From contig NC_083517.1 of NCBI RefSeq assembly GCF_032362555.1, positions 6,282,001 to 6,346,000 on the forward strand: 64,000 nt of DNA, read 5' to 3'. The notes under the pieces are model-generated. The model was given only the letters and a program-made list of their open reading frames with translations. It did not search any database and was not told the origin of the DNA. The stretch comes from Amyelois transitella. Its lineage: Eukaryota; Arthropoda; Insecta; Lepidoptera; Pyralidae. Both the position numbers and the translations under genes were made by a program. Positions 30,463 through 42,404 of the stretch are shown here, in pieces (the stretch's first letter is position 1; each line of letters begins with the position of its first letter).

Positions 30463-33400
30463 ATGCCTAATTCATCATCAAGCAGCAAGAATTACAACAA
30501 AAAGAGCAGTAGTTCCCGTGACAGAAACAAGTCCGTAGCATCGGAATCTGGTGGTTCTAGTCAGTGTGATACACCACCGCTTGTAGAGAAGGTAAGGGTA
30601 AATTATTACTCAAGAATTTAAGTCCTTATTGAAAATGGAATAATTAATAGTGCAATCCTTTTTTGTTTTATTTATATATTCTGAGAAAAAAGTTTTTTGA
30701 TATAAATAAAATATCTGCATCAGGATGGAACTACATCACAAGGAAGATATGCTGGAATCGGTCCAGAGTCAGTTCTATGCATGGCAGAGCAAGTTGGAGC
30801 AGAAATAAATACAGAGGCCGCTACTAGTCTGGCGGAAGATGTGAGCTACAAGCTTCGACAAACTATTAGTGTAAGTGTACAAGTTACCTGCTAAAATATA
30901 ATGTTTTGATATTAATTGCTGAGTTATAAAACATCTTAGTTTTACCACATTTTTCTATCATGGAAGGTAAAGTTTCCCCTATAGTCTTATGTCTTTTATA
31001 GGACTCAAAGCTTAAGCTGTTGGCATTAATAGGTTAAATTGTAATTACATGCAGCTAAGATTGTGTAAGATAAATTATTTTATAGATATATTTCATAGGT
31101 TTTTTTTTATTATTAACAGGCAATTTCATTGCAAAGTGAAATGTTGAAGAAGTCCCGTTTGGATTGTTGGGATGTAAACTCTGCACTTACATTATCTGAT
31201 TCAAGCCCAGTTGTAGGAACCACTACCTCACAATACGCTGTTATTGGTGAAGAGAAGATTTGCGTCCAATTAGTAAGTATTCCTATTGTTTTTCAGTGAT
31301 AAACAAATTCATTTTTTTTTGTAAATTTAATATTATTTGGTGACTCATAGAATTGGAACTGTCCTTAATTGTACCTTATTAACAACTTATACAACCACAT
31401 GTATAAACACCTAGAATTCATATCAATATTTGTCGCTATGAAACACAAGCCTAATAATGATATCTGCTTGTAAAATACATTAACAGCATTAAACTAAATG
31501 TTTTTGGAAAATTATACAGTACCTACCTAAAGTTAAACCTATTTTATATCAAATCTATTTCTTATTACTTTATTTTCAGGAAAACTTAATAAATGTAACA
31601 GATATAGCGCTGAAGAGTCAATCCTACACATACTATACACTACCTACATATACGTTGGAATGGATCACTGACGACAAGAGTCTTAGTAATAACAATATCA
31701 GCGTTCATCTACAGAATTACTACACTAGAGTGGCTAGAGGTACTATCAAAATAAACTTCCTTTTTTATTAATAAGTGAATCCTAAGAAAAATAGGCTAAG
31801 TGTGGTCAAGCTGATGTAATGTAATGAAGAATGAGGAAACAATGTCCTAAAGTTGATGGCAATTTCGGCAGTCAGGCAAATATTTTAGTACATATATGTT
31901 CTAATAAACTTTGCTCTTATCTGTAACTACTTCACAAAGATCACTTAACCAACAAATATGTTTTAAGCAAAGATCACTTTAAAAAGAAAGTAACAACATT
32001 ATCATTTGTAAGAAACTTTGTGAAAGTTTAATAAATATATATATGGGACAGATTACTCAGATTAAGTTAGTTAAAGTGAGTTTGAGGCTTGTGCTATGAG
32101 ATACTAACTCAATAATACTATATTTTATAATAAATACTTATTTAGATAAACATTCAAGACCCAAGCCAATCAGAGAAAGTTGTTCATGTAATTCTAAAAA
32201 GATTGCATTTATTAAAATCTTGGCTCCATTAGGACGTGAATGGATAAATTAAATTTCCTTTTTTTCAGCAATTCTGAATCTCAAAAGAAAACCAAAAGAG
32301 GTAGCCGTGGAAGACCTGACCACAAACACAAGAATTGGTCCGATATTCCCCAATCTGTTCAACTTGGCTGTTTTAGTGCTGAATGACGATAATCTGAACG
32401 CCCTCAATGTTCCCAATAAGAAGCCATTGCAGGCCAATGTGTTAGATATGGTGGACGCCCTCTGCTCCAACCCTTGCAGCTTAGATACAAATATACAGCA
32501 ACAGGTATTACATATACTTACAAAAATGTTTTAAAAGAAAGCGTTGGTCGATTTCAGGCACTTTAGAATAGGTCCGCTCCACCACTCCCACGGATGTCGT
32601 GTAGTTTTCTCCCACGAAGGTTTCGGACTCCGCCAATAGCCAATCCAGCACCAGGTCAAAAGGCGCAAGTCGAGTTCTCTCCAGAGAGTTGATATCATGA
32701 CGTCTATACCCCTTGCGGGGTAGACTGAGCCAACAGTTTTAAAAAAAACTGATTGGCCAAGTTTAGCTGTGTGATATTAGCGTGATTTATACCAGGAGGA
32801 ATAAGAAATGTATTAAAAGCACATCAGAATTATACTTCTATTATTTCTGTTCATAGAAAATAGTTATTCTAATTCTCCAATAAATTGTTAAGTTTCAGAG
32901 ACTGTTTCCAGTAATGGTGTCAAATATACTCGGAAATGGTTCACTTGCAGAGAAAATGGTTGCTATACTAACAAAAATCACAAGGACTTGGCCATCTTTT
33001 ATATCAATAGGTAATCTAATTGTATTTTTTAATTTGTAACTTTTGAACAATGCAGTGAAAAAATATTAAAAAGATGTATATAAAGTTTAATAAAACGAAA
33101 ATTGGTTATATCGAATTTTACTACTTACTTTTAACGTCTAAATTATAAATTTAATTGCAGGAAAAGGCATCCTATTCGACTATTTATCACAAGGTACGAA
33201 GGAGCGGCTCACAGCGCCGATGATCAAATGCGTATTGGCTTTGGGACGCCAAGCGCTGGTAGAATGTTTAGGAGACCACTTGGAGCACATAGACCTGTGT
33301 ATGAACTTGCCGAGGCGGAATCATTTGCAGTGTGATTTGAGAGAAAGTATATTGGTGAGTAAGGGAAAAGAATTTTATTTGGACTTTGAATGGACTGTTC

Positions 33401-34597
33401 CGGAAATATAAGTGAAAGTAACTTCTGAAATTTAAGTTATCAAATTTTGTTCATGAGTTCATTAATATTAATTATCACTTTTAGTGTCAATTGCTTACTG
33501 TTCTTAATTATACATAGTATACGTCAAAAAGGTTAGCGCTGACAACAACGGTGACCATCCATTGATAGTGACACCATCCATAGTATAAAAAATTTGAATG
33601 GTGAAACAAAAAATGTTTAACTGGAGATATTACAGCTTGCTGGGGTTTGGCTACCGTCATTCTAATATGGTGCAACTGCAGAAATCTGAATTATTTACCC
33701 ATTTCTATGGGAGCAACCCATCCTTTACACTAGGGTGTTTTTTTTATCAAACTTTTTTGTTATTTACCTAATTGATCCTTTTTTCATAGGACGCATCAAC
33801 CTGTCTCCTAAAACCGGAACCAACCACCTACCTCGAAGACTATGTGATGACTGATTATACCCTTTATGAAATGCTGGGCGATTCTATAATGCCACGCCGG
33901 AAATTATACCGCGAAACAGGTGCTTGGAAACAATTTTTTTTTGCTTCATAACGTTTGGTCTATTTAAGATCAGGATTGCCTTTTTTTAGTTGTTGCTAGC
34001 CACTTACTCACTGAATCTCAACGTTAGCCCATCGCCTAAAAGAAGAATTTCAAGTTAAGAAGCCATTGCCTTGATTGTTCACGGACATTCACTTGTGACA
34101 CGGGATGCCAACCATTAGTACACGAGCAATCGAATATTTATTACTCTTAAACACGGCTTCAGTTATTAGGCAAATTGAAATAATTTTTGGTAAATAATGT
34201 CGACTTTTCGTAATTTTTATTTTCATTTGTAGATAACCGTCAAAGGGAAGATTCTGTTCCCGAAAAGACGCCCGACGAAGAGTACTACGCGCCTCGGCCC
34301 TTCATAAGGCGGTCTAAAGTCAGGCTCATACCCGCTATCACCTCAAACAAGATTAGGCCTAACAGAGACGCAGTATTTGAAGCAACTAGATTTAGTAATA
34401 AGCCAAAACCTATTAGAATAAAAATAAAAAATTGTAGATTGTTAGACGTCGCCAAGAAAAAAATCGAAATGCCTCATGTACCTTTCACGTGTCGAGCTAC
34501 AAATGTAGCAGTGGCTAGTGGACTGTTAAATAGATTTAGGTATAGATTAAGGAGTAAAACGAACGCGTTTCCTGTAATTGGAACGTTTGTTTTGTAA
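30463..34597 (+). CDS. TAF6L: TAF6-like SAGA subunit (TAF6L / SAF6)
   Basis: Nine exons join in frame to 541 residues: 30463-30591, 30724-30870, 31120-31272, 31580-31739, 32269-32504, 32899-33010, 33161-33354, 33790-33919 and 34233-34597. After a Ser-rich start, a TAF6-type histone fold (about 50-115) reads GPESVLCMAEQVGAEINTEA, then TSLAEDVSYKLRQTI. The HEAT-like middle matches vertebrate TAF6L well: ENLINVTDIALKS, NYYTRVARAILN, VEDLTTNTRIGPIFP. Near the end, YTLYEMLGDSIMPRR aligns with TAF6L YRELYAFFGDSLATR, and DAVFEATRF with its DVFQKSRF. These match TAF6L rather than the more conserved general TFIID subunit TAF6. In SAGA the protein takes the TAF6 position beside TAF9 and scaffolds the coactivator. 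The histone fold is divergent at helix 2-3. A polyadenylation signal follows the stop within 25 bp. Confidence 0.87.
32550..32770. repeat. TATATCCCTTGCGGGG repeat pieces in TAF6L intron 5
   Basis: 32697-32768 is a plus-strand head ('gacgtctataccccttgcgg', 'gccaacagttttaaaa'). 32565-32600 resembles the family's other end in minus orientation ('ctccaccactcccacggatg'). The two are out of normal order, so this is probably two fragments or a rearranged one. Confidence 0.55.
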
Positions 34598-34615
34598 GTC
34601 CTCGATAGGAATTGA

Positions 34616-34621
34616 AATAAA
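34616..34621 (+). promoter_or_regulatory. TAF6L polyadenylation signal
   Basis: AATAAA 18 bases after the TAF6L stop, followed by a T-rich and GTGT stretch. Confidence 0.75.
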
Positions 34622-34814
34622 GTCTGTAAATTATTATATTTTGTGTACTCATTTCTGTTTTATTTTAATTTTGTTTGCATGCTATCTTAAGCGAACCTTT
34701 TATCTATACATTTAATAAAATAGTAATAATATTTTATCTGTACATTAAGTATTTTTGACTGAAATGGATAGAGGGACACTTAGAATGAATAATAGAAAGC
34801 AAAATTTTTTTTTA

Positions 34815-34990
34815 AATTTCTTGTCTGTCTGTCTGTATGATCACGATTATCTCCGAAAGTACTGAATCGATTTGCTTCAAACTTTCACCATTTGCTTTGT
34901 TTTAACCCAGAAAAACATTTAAAGTTGTTTCATCAAAATCGGTTCACTAAAAAAAAGTTATCGACATTTGAATGAACTCACGGCATGAGT
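34815..34990 (+). repeat. Lepidopteran repeat tail with (GTCT)n
   Basis: Contains 'cttgtctgtctgtctgtatg', 'gtactgaatcgatttgcttc' and 'atcaaaatcggttcact', landmarks of a LINE/SINE-derived family. A related tail runs from about 35450 to 35605, ending 'gtcgcgggcaacagctagt'. Confidence 0.65.
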
Positions 34991-35092
34991 TGCCTGCAAA
35001 TGAGTTACGAAATTTAAAATTCAAAGTCATTTTTCATTATACGACAGCATTATATGTACCTATAAAATATAAATATAAGTGAAAGGCGACTA

Positions 35093-35262
35093 AGGGATAG
35101 GCTTACAAACTTAGGATTCTTTTTTAGGCGATGGGCGAGCAACCTATCACTATTTGAATCTCAATTCTAATATTAAGCCAAATAGCAGAACGTGGCTATT
35201 CAGTCTTTTTAAGCCTATTGGCTCTGTCTACCCCGCAAGGGATATAGACGTGACCATATGTC
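35093..35262 (-). repeat. TATATCCCTTGCGGGG repeat family, partial copy
   Basis: Minus-strand copy: 'aggcgatgggcgagcaacct', 'tgaatctcaattctaatatt', 'ggctctgtctaccccgcaag' and 'ggatatagacgtga'. It lacks the hairpin end. Confidence 0.85.
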
Positions 35263-35294
35263 CTTATATACCTTTAAGTTCGACACCATCCCGA

Positions 35295-35605
35295 CGGCCT
35301 CAATGGTCCAGTAGTTAGCGCGTGAGACTGAAGTTGGCGGTCCAAGTTCGAGTCCCAACAAAAACAAGATATCATTTTTTATTAAATATTTTTTTTTGTG
35401 TTGTTTGAGTATTTTATTTAATAAAACTGAAAATTAAAATACTGCATATAATAAAAGGGTAAAAATATTTTGTCTGTACATTTAATATTTTTATTGAAAC
35501 GGATAGAGATTTTTTTTTACATTTTTTGTCTGTTTGTATCTGACTGTATGATAAAGATTCAACTCGAACTTTACGCGGACAAAGTCGCGGGCAACAGCTA
35601 GTTAA
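35295..35605 (+). repeat. tRNA-derived SINE-like element
   Basis: The head has an A-box-like 'tggtccagtagttagcg' and a B-box-like 'agttcgagtcc' 36 bp apart, as in a pol III internal promoter. It does not fold as a tRNA: the acceptor stem is unpaired. The body turns T/A-rich and ends in the common tail 'gtcgcgggcaacagctagt' at about 35600. I am unsure that head and tail are one element. Confidence 0.5.
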
Positions 35606-35729
35606 TAATAATAGATGAGATCAGTATTTAGTATGATACAAAAAACGCGATTAAGAGAGGTGGGAAAAATACAGTCTAATTGATTGAACCTCTTACTTCG
35701 AAGTCAGTTGAGTTCAAAGAAAGGCATTA

Positions 35730-38357
35730 GGGTAAGAATGGGTATTACCGGTCGCTTAAGGAGAAATAATCACAAATCAAATAATAATCAATATTCCTTT
35801 ATTAATCTTATCGATAACAAAACTTTAGGTAATCTTCTAACTAAATCACATTAATTGAGATCAATAACTGAAACAATTTTGGCATAATTAGTCTTAAAAA
35901 AAAAACTACTTTGACTGGTATTCGACACCACGGAGGGTAAAACCAGTCAGTCGGTTGATAATACCGGTCAAGGTTTGTTATGGCATAAGTCACAGATATA
36001 ACCCTCTGGAGAGTCACAACCAGAGCATTCAGCATGTGCCCAGAGGCCACACAGTACACATCTATACCACAGCTCGTTATTTTGCCCATAATCATCGCAA
36101 ATGATACATTTATTTTCATAATCATCATCAGCATCAGTGTCTTCATCTTCACGTAAGTCTGTCATTTCTATTTCCGAGTCCGATGTACTATCATTACGCT
36201 TGTTTTTGTCTTGAAGCACTCTTCTTTTAGCCTTTTTCACTTCGATCGATTTTCCTTTTCTTTTAATTGTCTTTTTTTCAGGTTTTATTTTAAGTTTTTT
36301 CTCTTTTAAAATTTTTCTGTTTTCTTTCTCAATCAATGCTTGTTTGTTAGGAGTTCCTGTCAGGACTGATGCATGCTGCTTGCGAGATAGTATATTTTTT
36401 GTCTTTTCCATCGACTTACTTGGCAGTGGCAGAAGATCCCTAACTGTGATAGTATTACCACTTCCTGAGGTAGAAGGAATGGGGTTTGTATAAATATTGC
36501 TCGGCTGCTCAAATGCGGAAATTATTGGTGTATTATTTGTTGAGACTGGTTCAATTACATCAATAAGAGATGGTGATTTAGATAAAATGGTCTGAGAATG
36601 AGTTGGTGGGTCATGTGTTATTGATTCATCTAATATGATTTGGGCTTCTGGTGTCTTGTTATCCCGGTCTCTTACTTCTTCTGTCGAAACTACAACTTCG
36701 TTACTATTTAAAATTTCAGCAGCCACAAAATCTTCGTCTGTAAATACGTCGGGGTTTAAAGGATATATTCCTGTAGCAGCAAAACCTGCTTCAGCTTTTG
36801 GAATGGTTGCTATTTTTTGAAAAGCTTTTCTGAACAGTGAAGCGAGATCATTTTGTGTTATCTTTTTTCCCAATTGATTCTTTATAAAAAGATTACATTC
36901 TTGTTTATAGGCTGCTTTCAATGGACCATAGACGGAAACATCTAGGGGTTGTATTCTATGCGAGCCATGTGGTGGTAATGATAACATCACTATGTTGTTG
37001 CCTTTGCAAAATTCATAAGCTCTCAAAGAAATGTGGCTTGCATGGTTGTCCAGGACCAGCAATATGGGCTCGTTTTCTGAAGGCTTGGTGAATTCTGCAA
37101 AATGCTTAAGCCAATCTACAAAGAGATCTTCATTAATCCAGCCATTTTTCGAGCACCGATAGACTGCCCCTCGAGGGCCGTCTGTTTCTAAAGCAGATGA
37201 ATGTCTCTGTCGTGGATAAATTAGCATTGGTGGGACGTAGACTCCGGTAGCATTTACAGCACACACAGCTGTCACAGTCTTTCCTCTCTCTCCGCTAGTA
37301 ATAGAACCTACACGTTTCTGTCCTTTCTCTGCCACAATTTTTCCGGGGTCTTGCACTGCGGAAATCCCAGTTTCGTCTACGTTCCATATGTTTCTTGGCA
37401 GAAACTTGTATTTATCCATTAGCTCTGTAAGAAGTTTGAAAAACATACCAACTTCGTTTTTGTTAAAAGCAGTTGCTCTATTCAGACTCATACCTTGAGC
37501 TTTCCTGATAGATAAGTGATTTCTTTTTATAAATCCTTTGAGCCAATCCTTGCCAGCAAGTTCAAAAGTGTCATTAAAATTATGCTTAATGTTATTTTTT
37601 ACAGCATATTCGTATGCCATTTTCCTAATTTGAAGCGAAGTGCACCCGTAAAATATTTTACCAAGGAACTTAACCTGCGTAGCCATTTCGTTTTCTTGCT
37701 CCCTCGTGAAGACAGTGTTTCGTCCCAGTTGTGGTTTATTACTGTTCTTGTTCTTTATCCTTTCTTGAAGCGTAGAATACGGTACACCACAAGATCGCGC
37801 TGCTTCTCGAATAGGTTTTCCATCCGCCACCAGGTTGAACCCTCTGCGTAGTTGATCTTGGCTCCATGACGCCTTTGAAACTGGTTGGCTTCTTCTTTTA
37901 GGCATTCTTTAATAATAAACAAACATAAATAACAATATTTTTTACTTATTTTACATGCGGGTAATACCGGTCAGCGCGACCGGCATTGCCCGACTAGAAA
38001 CATTTCCGTAAATAAAATTCTAGGTTAAAAACTCGTCGAGATTAGTTCAAAAAAGAATATTACTTTGAATGCTTAGCATTTATGCTACAATAATCACCAG
38101 TAACAATGTTAGAAATGTGAAACAATAAATACTCACCTCTTATTGTTTTAACCCGAAAAATTACTTCAACTGGGCGCGAAAACAAGTGACGTGCGTTCAT
38201 TGCAAATGGCGGCTTGGAATGAAGCGGGGGCCGGGGCGTTCGCGCTCGGCTACATCATGCGACGCGCTGTGTATGTGTGCGTGTGCGGAACGTAGTAGTA
38301 TGGGAGATTTTGCGATGACCGGTAATACCTTCTGACCGGTATTACCCGGTTCTACCC
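35730..38357 (-). mobile_element. Pogo-type (Tc1/mariner superfamily) DNA transposon, intact-looking
   Basis: 2628 bp with TA on both sides (35728-35729, 38358-38359). Inverted ends: left GGGTAAGAATGGGTATTACC, right (reverse-complemented) GGGTAGAACCGGGTAATACC, both followed by GGTC. The motif GGTAATACCGGTC recurs inside both ends (about 35957, 37958, 38314 and 38331), which looks like a set of transposase-binding sites. One uninterrupted transposase gene fills the middle. Nothing obvious is missing. Confidence 0.93.
35968..37905 (-). CDS. Pogo-like transposase with C-terminal PHD-like finger
   Basis: 645 residues in one exon. The N-terminus has a Psq-type helix-turn-helix (about 10-50: IREAARSCGVPYSTLQERIK), then a CENP-B-like second DNA-binding domain (about 75-135, ending WLKGFIKRNHLSIRKAQG). 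The DDE catalytic domain follows: D177 in WNVDETGI, D286 in ILLVLDNHASH and D322 in HRIQPLDVSVYGPLK, spaced DD35D as in pogo elements. After about 400 comes a Ser/Thr-rich linker, then a strongly basic stretch (KKLKIKPEKKTIKRKG and KKAKRR, about 545-580; likely nuclear localisation). Last is a Cys/His finger: CIICDDYGQNNELWYRCVLC, then WAHAECSGC and ICDLC, a PHD-like pattern. All three catalytic aspartates are present and the frame is open, so an active copy is possible. Similar transposase-PHD proteins are known from insects, so the fusion is not new in itself. Confidence 0.92.
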   Translation of the reverse strand: MPKRRSQPVSKASWSQDQLRRGFNLVADGKPIREAARSCGVPYSTLQERIKNKNSNKPQLGRNTVFTREQENEMATQVKFLGKIFYGCTSLQIRKMAYEYAVKNNIKHNFNDTFELAGKDWLKGFIKRNHLSIRKAQGMSLNRATAFNKNEVGMFFKLLTELMDKYKFLPRNIWNVDETGISAVQDPGKIVAEKGQKRVGSITSGERGKTVTAVCAVNATGVYVPPMLIYPRQRHSSALETDGPRGAVYRCSKNGWINEDLFVDWLKHFAEFTKPSENEPILLVLDNHASHISLRAYEFCKGNNIVMLSLPPHGSHRIQPLDVSVYGPLKAAYKQECNLFIKNQLGKKITQNDLASLFRKAFQKIATIPKAEAGFAATGIYPLNPDVFTDEDFVAAEILNSNEVVVSTEEVRDRDNKTPEAQIILDESITHDPPTHSQTILSKSPSLIDVIEPVSTNNTPIISAFEQPSNIYTNPIPSTSGSGNTITVRDLLPLPSKSMEKTKNILSRKQHASVLTGTPNKQALIEKENRKILKEKKLKIKPEKKTIKRKGKSIEVKKAKRRVLQDKNKRNDSTSDSEIEMTDLREDEDTDADDDYENKCIICDDYGQNNELWYRCVLCGLWAHAECSGCDSPEGYICDLCHNKP

Positions 38358-38812
38358 TATGTTGTATATAATTAGTGTTCTGTTCTTATCCAAATTTTAG
38401 CTTTTTGTGGAAAAAATTGGTTCGAATTGAGATTTCCTTCTTTTTTAAAGTCGGTTTAAAGACCGTCAAACGTAAAACAAAAAATGCGTTAAAGTTTTGG
38501 AAAACTCCACGTGATCCTACACCCACTTGACCGACTGAACTTGTCTGTCCGTTCAGCCTACGCTTTGAAATAAATGCAGAGATAATTCATTTTAATAAGA
38601 CAAATTGAATATTTATGATTTTGTCTGACGAAAAGTTTTTGTGTAAAAATTTAGCACCTTGTGATTGAAGACGATATTGTTTGGCCGGGCGTGGGACTTG
38701 ACCCCGAACAAAGAGCTAGGGTTGTTTGTACTTTAAACCCGTTTTGAGATTTAAGATTGAGATTCAAATTTACGAAGGTCAAGTCAAGAGTACTCTAACC
38801 CGACGATACTTA

Positions 38813-38915
38813 TGAATGGATGAAGCAAAAGAAGTAGGTACCTATGCAGGCATCGTGGCAAAGATAGATGTAGTCTCTGACTTTCCCCCCCGGGAAAGAG
38901 TAGTGGTTTATATTA
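38813..38915 (+). mobile_element. RTE LINE 3' tail fragment
   Basis: Plus-strand match to the very end of the RTE family: 'gaatggatgaagcaaaagaa' through 'tagtctctgactttcc' to a 'tatgtatgtacctac' tail. Confidence 0.75.
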
Positions 38916-38946
38916 TGTATGTACCTACATTACATACTATTGTGTG

Positions 38947-39375
38947 TGGCAAAAGAAGTACGAAAGCAGAATAAATGCGGAGGAAATGAGAGTGTTAAGT
39001 AGTAAGAGTATGATCGGTGTGAAATTGAGTGACCGGATAAGGAACAGCGTGATAAGGGGATGTGATGTGATGTGAAAGAAGATGTAGTTACAGGAATAGA
39101 AAAGGGTATGTTAAGATAGTTTGAGCATGTGGAGTGGATAAATGAAAGCAGGTAGACTAAGCAGATATACAAGGAGAGTGTGGAGGGAAAGGTCGGGAGT
39201 GGGAGAACCTAGACGAACGTATCTTGGTCAAGAGTACCCGAAACCGCCGAGCTTGTATGAAGAGAGTTATGAATGTGGATGAAGCGAAGGAAGTATGCAG
39301 AGATCGTGGTTGGTGGAAAGATGTAGTCTCTACCTATCTCTCTGGGAAAAGGCTTGATTTTATGTATGTATGTAC
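38947..39375 (+). mobile_element. RTE LINE, longer 3' fragment
   Basis: Plus-strand copy of the end of the RTE reverse transcriptase. The nucleotide sequence parallels the ORF at 4380-4994 from about KKHESRINAVEMRAL onwards, including 'gtgaccggataaggaacagc' and 'gagtacccgaaaccgccgag', and ends 'tatgtatgtatgtacc'. The reading frame is no longer open. It follows another tail of the same family in the same orientation. Confidence 0.83.
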
Positions 39376-42300
39376 CTACCAATTAACCTGATATATGTAT
39401 GTTCTTATTTTATAATACTTACTAATACTTTGTCTTTTACGGGGTTAGACATAACAAATAGTCCCGAAATACTCGGGAGGCTGATTCAACTGTATGGCTA
39501 GATGTATTTATCTCAGGACTCGGGTGGGACATATTAACTAAAGTTAGCCATCCTTACCGCCACGGTATTGGATTGGGAAAAGAACAAAATATATTCCATT
39601 GTTGACACACAGACTACAATCGTTCGTAAAGCAATGCCCCACAGACCACATACTGCATAATTTATCGAAATGCCGCACACCTTTACTGTACTTGCGTACC
39701 TACCTTTATCTACATAGAGATCGATAAATGAACTTCCGATCATTCAAAAAGTTATACCAAAAGAATATTTTCTTTTTTAATTTTTAATTTCATACGTTAA
39801 GTTCCACTCGCGTAAAGATTAAAATCTCGTCGCGAAAAAACAAATCTATAGTACCCATCTATTTGGCCAAAAAATTGAACTTTAAATTCAAAGTTACAAT
39901 TTACAAATGCTATATTCGACTTAAAACTTTGGGAATAACCACCAGTTGTTGAAGACATTTACATTATTTACACCAGTAAGTACTTAGGTACCTATCACTT
40001 CTAGGTAGGTATATATTATGTATTCCGATTTCCGATTACGTGTATTGTACTTTAGAAATATTGATACACTTTCATTTTTATAATAGTGGGTATGTACTTA
40101 TTCAAGTTTTTATTCATTATTATAGGATACTTCATATCGCTTAATAATTGTCAAAACTTTTAGTTTCACAACATTGGTTGACGTCAAATAAATTACTTAA
40201 AACTAAGTTAAGTAAAACTTACTGTTAAGTGCAAAAGAAGCGATAACAAACTGTACTGCAGCATTTCAAAAGCATTTTCTTCAACACCGTCATCTTCACA
40301 AATATCCAAACTTAGAATAGAATGTGGTCGAGAGAACACATTGTTCAGATTAATATATTTATATGAGATTTTAATAATATATATATATATATAATTTATG
40401 GTTTTTTTTGGTATATATTAGTAAAAATAACAGTAATCTACCTACGCGCCTGTTATCAGTGCGAAGGAGGTAGGTAGGTAACTAGCCATTTTTCTGAAGC
40501 GATTCAATTTTAGAGCGGTACTTAAGGATCGGACTACAATGGAATTAGTCTCAAAGAGAGCTTGGTTCTGCAAAGATAATATTTTGCGGTCACAGTAATA
40601 TTGAGAAAGAACCTGAGAATACAAAGGGCATGCCGACCACCAATAATCGATAATGATTGTCTGAACTCAGCCTCAGTTGGTAATACACAAATCACATTGC
40701 TTTCTTAAATGTATATTTATGTATTGTTCATATTGCTGGCTGTTGTTAAAATAATTCTTTAATAATTTTTTTTACTTTCATTAATCACCATAATTAATCA
40801 AAATGTTGATAAAAGAGGTGTATACGAGTGGAACGCTGCCAGTAGCCTGGGAACGGTGCTTCCATGTGGCGTATTGGAAGATTATTTTTATTTATGATTA
40901 ATTTTTATGCTATAATGATATTTCTGTTTTAAAATAAATAATAACTGTAGCACCTATTTTACATGTAATTTCTCAGGCCAATAACCAGTTACTTAGTCCA
41001 AAATTTAAAGAGAGTTCCTAAGTATCCTGATTGCCATCTAATACCAAAGTACTCATCAAGACGAATCACTTCGACGAAACTCGATATGGTTGTGCCCTTT
41101 ATTTCGGAGTGTGAGAAAGTAAGTACTATAATATGTAGGTACTAGGTAAGTACTAGCCGCAATTTTTTTTATATCGACTATTGTAAACAATACCGTTATT
41201 CACGATACATACAGATTAAGTAATTGATAGGCACATATTTGACCTATATGTAACATGCTCCTGTTTCCGGATATCGTATTCTTTACAACTTATACTTAAC
41301 TACCTAAGTGTGATCGTGTTTACAATTAAGATTTTTATGTTAAAAATCATAATACCTACATGAAACCACTTCTTAGTACCTCAAAAAATGGTCTATTCAA
41401 CACAAAAATAATTTTTCATTTAGAACCAGTAGTTCCTGAAATTAGCGCGTTCAAACAAACAAACAAACTCTTGATGCCACCTGTGTTGTCTCTTCAGTCT
41501 ATTTTCTACTATTTTGTAACTAGCATAATAAAGTGCATTAGTATCGTTTTAGTATGTAGGCATAACTATCGTCGGTAGACAAGGCGCCAAGTCCCACGTG
41601 TCTGCAGCGAAGCGCCAGCGCCGGCGCCGCCGGAGGCATTCAAAACGTAATGTAATAGAGCAGTTATTAGACAACAAAACAAGAATATAACTTTTATGGT
41701 ATTACCTAAGTAGATACTATTTTTTAGAGGGGCAAAACTAGGTCCTTAGTAGAAGATTATATTTCATTTAACTAATAATAAAGTATACTTAACCTAGTCT
41801 ATTAAAGTTGAAGGAGCCCTACACCAAAATGGTTGCAAATAGTTTAACAGGCTGAGAAGGAATGGGAGGCGGTGGCTGACGATATGGTACACAAACTACT
41901 CTTCACTAAATATTCATATTCATAAGAGAAAATGTTTTGGAAGTCGAGAATAGAAATCAGAATATTGGGATTTCTATCAGGATTTATACCTAGTGATATT
42001 GTTACTTATTATACTTATACCAAAGAATACCCATATACAATACATTCCATGCTAAAATACTGAGTAGGTTCTGAATGTTGCATTGCTTTGCTATTTGATT
42101 TCCCTTTTCGGAAAGAGGCTGGAATTTGCCTATGTACATATGTATGATTTGTTTGGGTTTCCTCTCTCTCGGTAGGTACTATAAGTCCTCTGCAGAATAT
42201 GCAATAACAAAAGTAATGTACGGTACGTCTCTCACACTCCTAATAAAATACTTGTGAAATACTCTTTATCTTTACCAATTAACAGTACTTATTTCAGGTC

Positions 42301-42404
42301 TAAAAGCCACCAAATATGTATTTTGTTAACATCGTTTTTTTAGTTCATATACATATTTTACAATTAAAATGCGATTTCAATCATTAAGATAAAATAAACT
42401 TTGT
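39376..42404. other. Gene-poor sequence
   Basis: No gene I can support. 39420-39540 ('ggggttagacataacaaata', 'cccgaaatactcgggagg') is probably a repeat fragment. 40377-40393 is an (AT)n run. 41590-41640 is a short GC-rich patch (GCGCCAGCGCCGGCGCC) in otherwise AT-rich DNA. Confidence 0.5.

Noticed and set aside
30463-34597. General TFIID subunit TAF6
   Set aside because: The histone fold is too divergent and the middle and C-terminal motifs match TAF6L/SAF6 instead.
35281-35360. Possible tRNA gene
   Set aside because: A- and B-box-like motifs are present but the acceptor stem does not pair; kept as a SINE-like head.
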